The notes under the pieces are model-generated. The model was not told the DNA's origin and did no database searches. It saw only the letters and a list, made by a program, of their open reading frames with translations. Source: an uncultured Eubacteriales bacterium (lineage in GTDB: Bacteria > Bacillota > Clostridia > Oscillospirales > CAG-272). Taken from it: DNA of 16,472 nt. Within the stretch, counting starts at the first letter, position 1, and each line of letters starts with the position of its first letter. Below, one piece after another: positions 14,390 through 16,472 of the stretch. The stretch lies in the NCBI GenBank assembly GCA_934489945.1, contig CAKSSY010000041.1, positions 1-16,472 of the forward strand, read 5' to 3'. A program made the translations under genes and the position numbers.

Positions 14390-15240
14390 TTGTTATAAAT
14401 ACGAATTTCCGGAACAACCTTGGTCTCACAAGCAAGACGTGAAGCATAGATCTTAGCATCCGGATGATTCCGGAAAAGCGAACAGGGAACGTGGCAATCC
14501 ACCTCGCCGTGCAAAATCTTACGAAGTGCCCCCGCGTTCCAGTCACGCGGCATACACATTCTTACTTTGCGGGCACGGAACATTTCCGCCATCCCCACAG
14601 TTACACAGTAATGCGGAATCCCGTTCAGGTCGCCGCCACAGTTCATATAACAATTGATCGTGCGGGTTTCACGCGAAATGGCAAGTGCGCGTGTCTTGCG
14701 TGCAAGAAACTGCTCATTGGTACAGGTCTCTCCGGGCTCCGGCGGTTCGTTGAAGGCAAAGTGACCGTTGATACCGACACCGCCCCATGCCATGTCCAGT
14801 TTTCCGACCTTCTCAATAAGTTCTGTAAGAACTTCCGGCTTCTCCGGATCGGGAAAATAACGATTTTCGGGCAGAACATTCAGTTCCTCTTCAATCTGAC
14901 TGTAAAAAATGCGCTCCATGCCGCCGCGGAAGGAAAGCGGATCGGATTTGTCAATATAAGTCATATCGTCACGCAGATACTCATCCATATTCATGAAAAT
15001 ACAATTTTTAAGACTGACACGATAACGGTTAATCAGATAAACAAGGCGACTGTAAGGACCGAGAGGGCCATACGGAATCACCATGAGAGTGGTCTCACCA
15101 CGGAAATTATTATCCGAAATCACCTCAAGCATCTCAATTGCAACCTTCCAGTACATATCCTGTTCGGTGTCGCAAACATCCAAAGCAATATGGCTTCCTT
15201 TGCCCAGATCTTCGGGCGGAATACGATTGATGTCCATCAT
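14386..15240 (-). CDS. NagB-family glucosamine-6-phosphate deaminase/isomerase, divergent active site
   Basis: 284 residues (E. coli NagB has 266). AAAGGAG lies six bases before the ATG at 15240; a second ATG follows at 15237. NagB turns glucosamine-6-P into fructose-6-P and ammonia. Recognisable are FMNMDEY (D86, aligned with catalytic D72 of E. coli) and GVGINGHFAFNEP, with H160 and E165 at the H143 and E148 positions. However, the usual GxDGH is GINGH, so the D141 position is N158. The phosphate loop usually PTGGTP reads PYGPLG (residues 56-61), and the GHNKA-type lysine segment reads PRDWNAGAL. The fold and the nagA partner are clear, but the exact substrate is not. It may be a subfamily with shifted phosphate recognition, an AgaS/AgaI-like amino sugar enzyme, or simply a distant NagB; hence no gene symbol. 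Confidence 0.8.
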   Translation of the reverse strand: MMDINRIPPEDLGKGSHIALDVCDTEQDMYWKVAIEMLEVISDNNFRGETTLMVIPYGPLGPYSRLVYLINRYRVSLKNCIFMNMDEYLRDDMTYIDKSDPLSFRGGMERIFYSQIEEELNVLPENRYFPDPEKPEVLTELIEKVGKLDMAWGGVGINGHFAFNEPPEPGETCTNEQFLARKTRALAISRETRTINCYMNCGGDLNGIPHYCVTVGMAEMFRARKVRMCMPRDWNAGALRKILHGEVDCHVPCSLFRNHPDAKIYASRLACETKVVPEIRIYNK

Positions 15241-15264
15241 TCTGTTCTCCTTTCATTCGATTTC

Positions 15265-15293
15265 ATTGTACCATTCCGCTACGGAAATCTATA
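15265..15293 (-). promoter_or_regulatory. Promoter of nagBA
   Basis: On the minus strand an extended -10, TGGTACAAT (hexamer at plus-strand 15265-15270), lies 24 bases before the nagB start. The -35 at 17-base spacing is weak (TATAGA, plus-strand 15288-15293), as expected for an activator-dependent or extended -10 promoter. Confidence 0.6.
15274..15286. promoter_or_regulatory. Palindrome in the nagBA promoter spacer, possible operator
   Basis: TTCCG-CTA-CGGAA is a perfect five-base-arm palindrome sitting between the -35 and -10 of the nagBA promoter. A repressor bound there would block polymerase. It is short, so chance is possible. Confidence 0.3.
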
Positions 15294-15348
15294 GTGATTT
15301 TTTTACCGATACCTGTGTTTTTTTATCCTGATTATCCGTGTGCTGTAC

Positions 15349-15378
15349 TTGACACATCCCTGTATTTCATGATACAAT
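15349..15378 (+). promoter_or_regulatory. Promoter of the second araC-type gene
   Basis: -35 TTGACA (15349-15354), 18-base spacer, -10 TACAAT (15373-15378). Transcription would start near 15385 and the leader is about 35 bases long, ending in GAAGGAG (15404-15410). Confidence 0.75.
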
Positions 15379-15418
15379 AACAAAAGATAATGCCTGTTGC
15401 TATGAAGGAGAAGATTGA

Positions 15419-16282
15419 ATGAACGGTGATTTTTTCTGTCAGAATGCCCGCTTTTTTCATGCACAAAATATTCAAACAAGCGAAGAAAATCAAAATGTCA
15501 AACTGTGGTTGGACGACTTTACAGGAAAATTTTATCCTCCGGAAACCGCTCTCACCAATAAACGAATGTACTCCAGTCATTCTCTTCATTATGTGGTAAA
15601 CGGATCCGGTTTTTTTGCCGTCGAAGATGAAAAAACCCGTCTCCTCGGTGCCGGTGATATCTTTTACGTCAACCCCGGAACGCTCGTGACCTATTATCCA
15701 AATCCGGATGATCCGTGGCGTTATGTGGGAATCAGTACAACAGCACCTTCCGCATCACGATTTTTTCCGACCGTCGGTCTGTCCTTTCCCTGCGCTCTGC
15801 CTGCCTGTCCTACCAACGAAGAGATTGGTGAAGCAATCAAAGCGTCCGTCAACCGAAAAATGCGGGGCGAGAGCGGTGGCTTTGAACTTCTCGCCTGCCT
15901 CTACCGTGTTTTTGCGATTTTGGAAAGTCATTTTGGAAAAAATCCACCCGCCAATGATGGATCGTTGTATATCAGTCACGTCAAAGAGTATATTGAAAAT
16001 CACTACAGCGACTCTGCTCTTCGGATTTCCGAAATTGCGGAAGAGTTACACCTGTCCCACCCCTATTTGTGTCGTATTTTTCGCCGTCACACCGGCTGCT
16101 CCGTCAGCTCCTATCTCACTGACTTTCGCCTCTCTGTTGCGCGCCGTTTGCTGACCGAAAGCAACTACCCCGTCGGCGAGATTGCTTTTCTCTGTGGTTA
16201 TACCGATCCGATTCATTTTTCCAAAATGTACAAACGCCAATATGGTCTTTCCCCAACCCTTTCTCGTGTCGGCGGGAAATAA
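15419..16282 (+). CDS. AraC-family regulator with cupin sensor domain, divergent to nagBA
   Basis: 287 residues with GAAGGAG eight bases upstream of the ATG. The N-terminal cupin/AraC-binding domain spans about residues 50-105 (HSLHYVVNGSGFF, GAGDIFYVNPG, YYPNPDDPWRYVGI), the pattern of many sugar-sensing AraC proteins. The C-terminal DNA-binding domain starts near residue 201 with two helix-turn-helix units: LRISEIAEELHLSHPYLCRI with FRRHTGCSV, then PVGEIAFLCGYTDPIHFSKM and YKRQYGLSPT. The gene diverges from nagBA across 178 bases, so it is the likely regulator of amino sugar use, perhaps responding to GlcNAc or a chitin or mucin oligosaccharide. The pairing is inferred from position only. 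It shares domain type, but little sequence, with the regulator at 1908-2738. Confidence 0.9.
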   Translation: MNGDFFCQNARFFHAQNIQTSEENQNVKLWLDDFTGKFYPPETALTNKRMYSSHSLHYVVNGSGFFAVEDEKTRLLGAGDIFYVNPGTLVTYYPNPDDPWRYVGISTTAPSASRFFPTVGLSFPCALPACPTNEEIGEAIKASVNRKMRGESGGFELLACLYRVFAILESHFGKNPPANDGSLYISHVKEYIENHYSDSALRISEIAEELHLSHPYLCRIFRRHTGCSVSSYLTDFRLSVARRLLTESNYPVGEIAFLCGYTDPIHFSKMYKRQYGLSPTLSRVGGK

Positions 16283-16322
16283 CAAGTATACACATATCAT
16301 CAAAAGGAAATCTCTGTTTTTC

Positions 16323-16352
16323 TTGACAGGACAGGCGGATTTGTGCTAAAAT
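16323..16352 (+). promoter_or_regulatory. Promoter of fhs
   Basis: -35 TTGACA (16323-16328), 18-base spacer, and extended -10 TGCTAAAAT with hexamer TAAAAT at 16347-16352. A GGGAGA ribosome site (16371-16376) precedes the ATG at 16385 by eight bases. The strength suits a constitutive housekeeping gene. Confidence 0.75.
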
Positions 16353-16384
16353 AATTTTGAAAATCAAATTGGGAGAGCAATATC

Positions 16385-16472
16385 ATGAAGAATAAGTCCG
16401 ATATCGAAATAGCGCAAGCATGTCAAAAGAAACCCATAGTTGAAATTGCGAAAAAAGCGCACGTCGATGAAA
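16385..16472 (+). CDS. fhs: Formate-tetrahydrofolate ligase (3' partial, N-terminus only)
   Basis: Only 29 residues are inside the window. They begin MKNKSDIEIAQACQKKPI and continue VEIAKKAHVDE, the conserved N-terminus of formyltetrahydrofolate synthetase (SDIEIAQ, KPIxEIA). The enzyme activates formate onto tetrahydrofolate with ATP for one-carbon metabolism. It is common in acetogenic and purine-fermenting clostridia but also a general Firmicute gene. It has its own promoter and is not part of the sugar operon. Confidence 0.8.
   Translation, partial: MKNKSDIEIAQACQKKPIVEIAKKAHVDE

Noticed and set aside
15241..15418. Riboswitch or glmS-like ribozyme ahead of nagB
   Set aside because: The predicted nagB leader is only about 20 bases, too short for any known riboswitch, and no conserved core was seen.

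Overview
The window looks like chromosomal DNA of an anaerobic Firmicute, probably an uncultured gut-type clostridium (Oscillospirales-like). This rests on an RqcH-type gene, strong TTGACA/TATAAT promoters, AGGAGG-like ribosome sites, AraC-type sugar regulators, an electron-transfer flavoprotein and the first codons of a formate-tetrahydrofolate ligase gene. Base composition and codon use look even throughout. I saw no insertion sequence, phage gene, tRNA, rRNA or CRISPR array.

Layout. (1) 2-1741: the 5'-truncated rqcH (NFACT family) gene, closed by a strong hairpin. (2) 1908-2738 (minus): an AraC-family regulator, divergent from the operon that follows. The ~150-base gap holds a good promoter for each direction and T-rich direct repeats that could be the operator. 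(3) 2889-12978 (plus): nine tightly packed genes: a FucI-like sugar isomerase, an FAD-linked oxidase, a 2x[4Fe-4S] protein, a class II ketose-bisphosphate aldolase, a PfkB-type sugar kinase, an IolB-like isomerase, a DUF4867-like protein, an FGGY sugar kinase and a single-chain EtfB-EtfA fusion. Gaps are 41 bases or less, with three overlaps, so they are very probably one transcript. (4) 12979-13222: a non-coding junction with several hairpins that ends the operon. (5) 13223-15240 (minus): nagB and nagA as a two-gene operon; the NagB is unusual in its active site. (6) 15419-16282 (plus): a second AraC-type regulator, divergent from nagBA. (7) 16385-end: the start of fhs.

How the genes may work together (inference). 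The central operon reads as a catabolic pathway for an unusual sugar or sugar derivative. Aldose-ketose isomerisation, two phosphorylations and aldol cleavage give triose-phosphate-level products. A redox branch (FAD oxidase, Fe-S protein, fused ETF) would take electrons from a 2-hydroxy acid or sugar acid, as in the ETF-linked lactate dehydrogenases of anaerobes. The IolB, PfkB and class II aldolase set parallels the lower half of the myo-inositol pathway, but no iolG, iolE or iolD is present and no transporter lies in the cluster. The substrate cannot be read from sequence alone. This operon, above all the ETF fusion and its coupling to a sugar pathway, is the best candidate here for an undescribed system.
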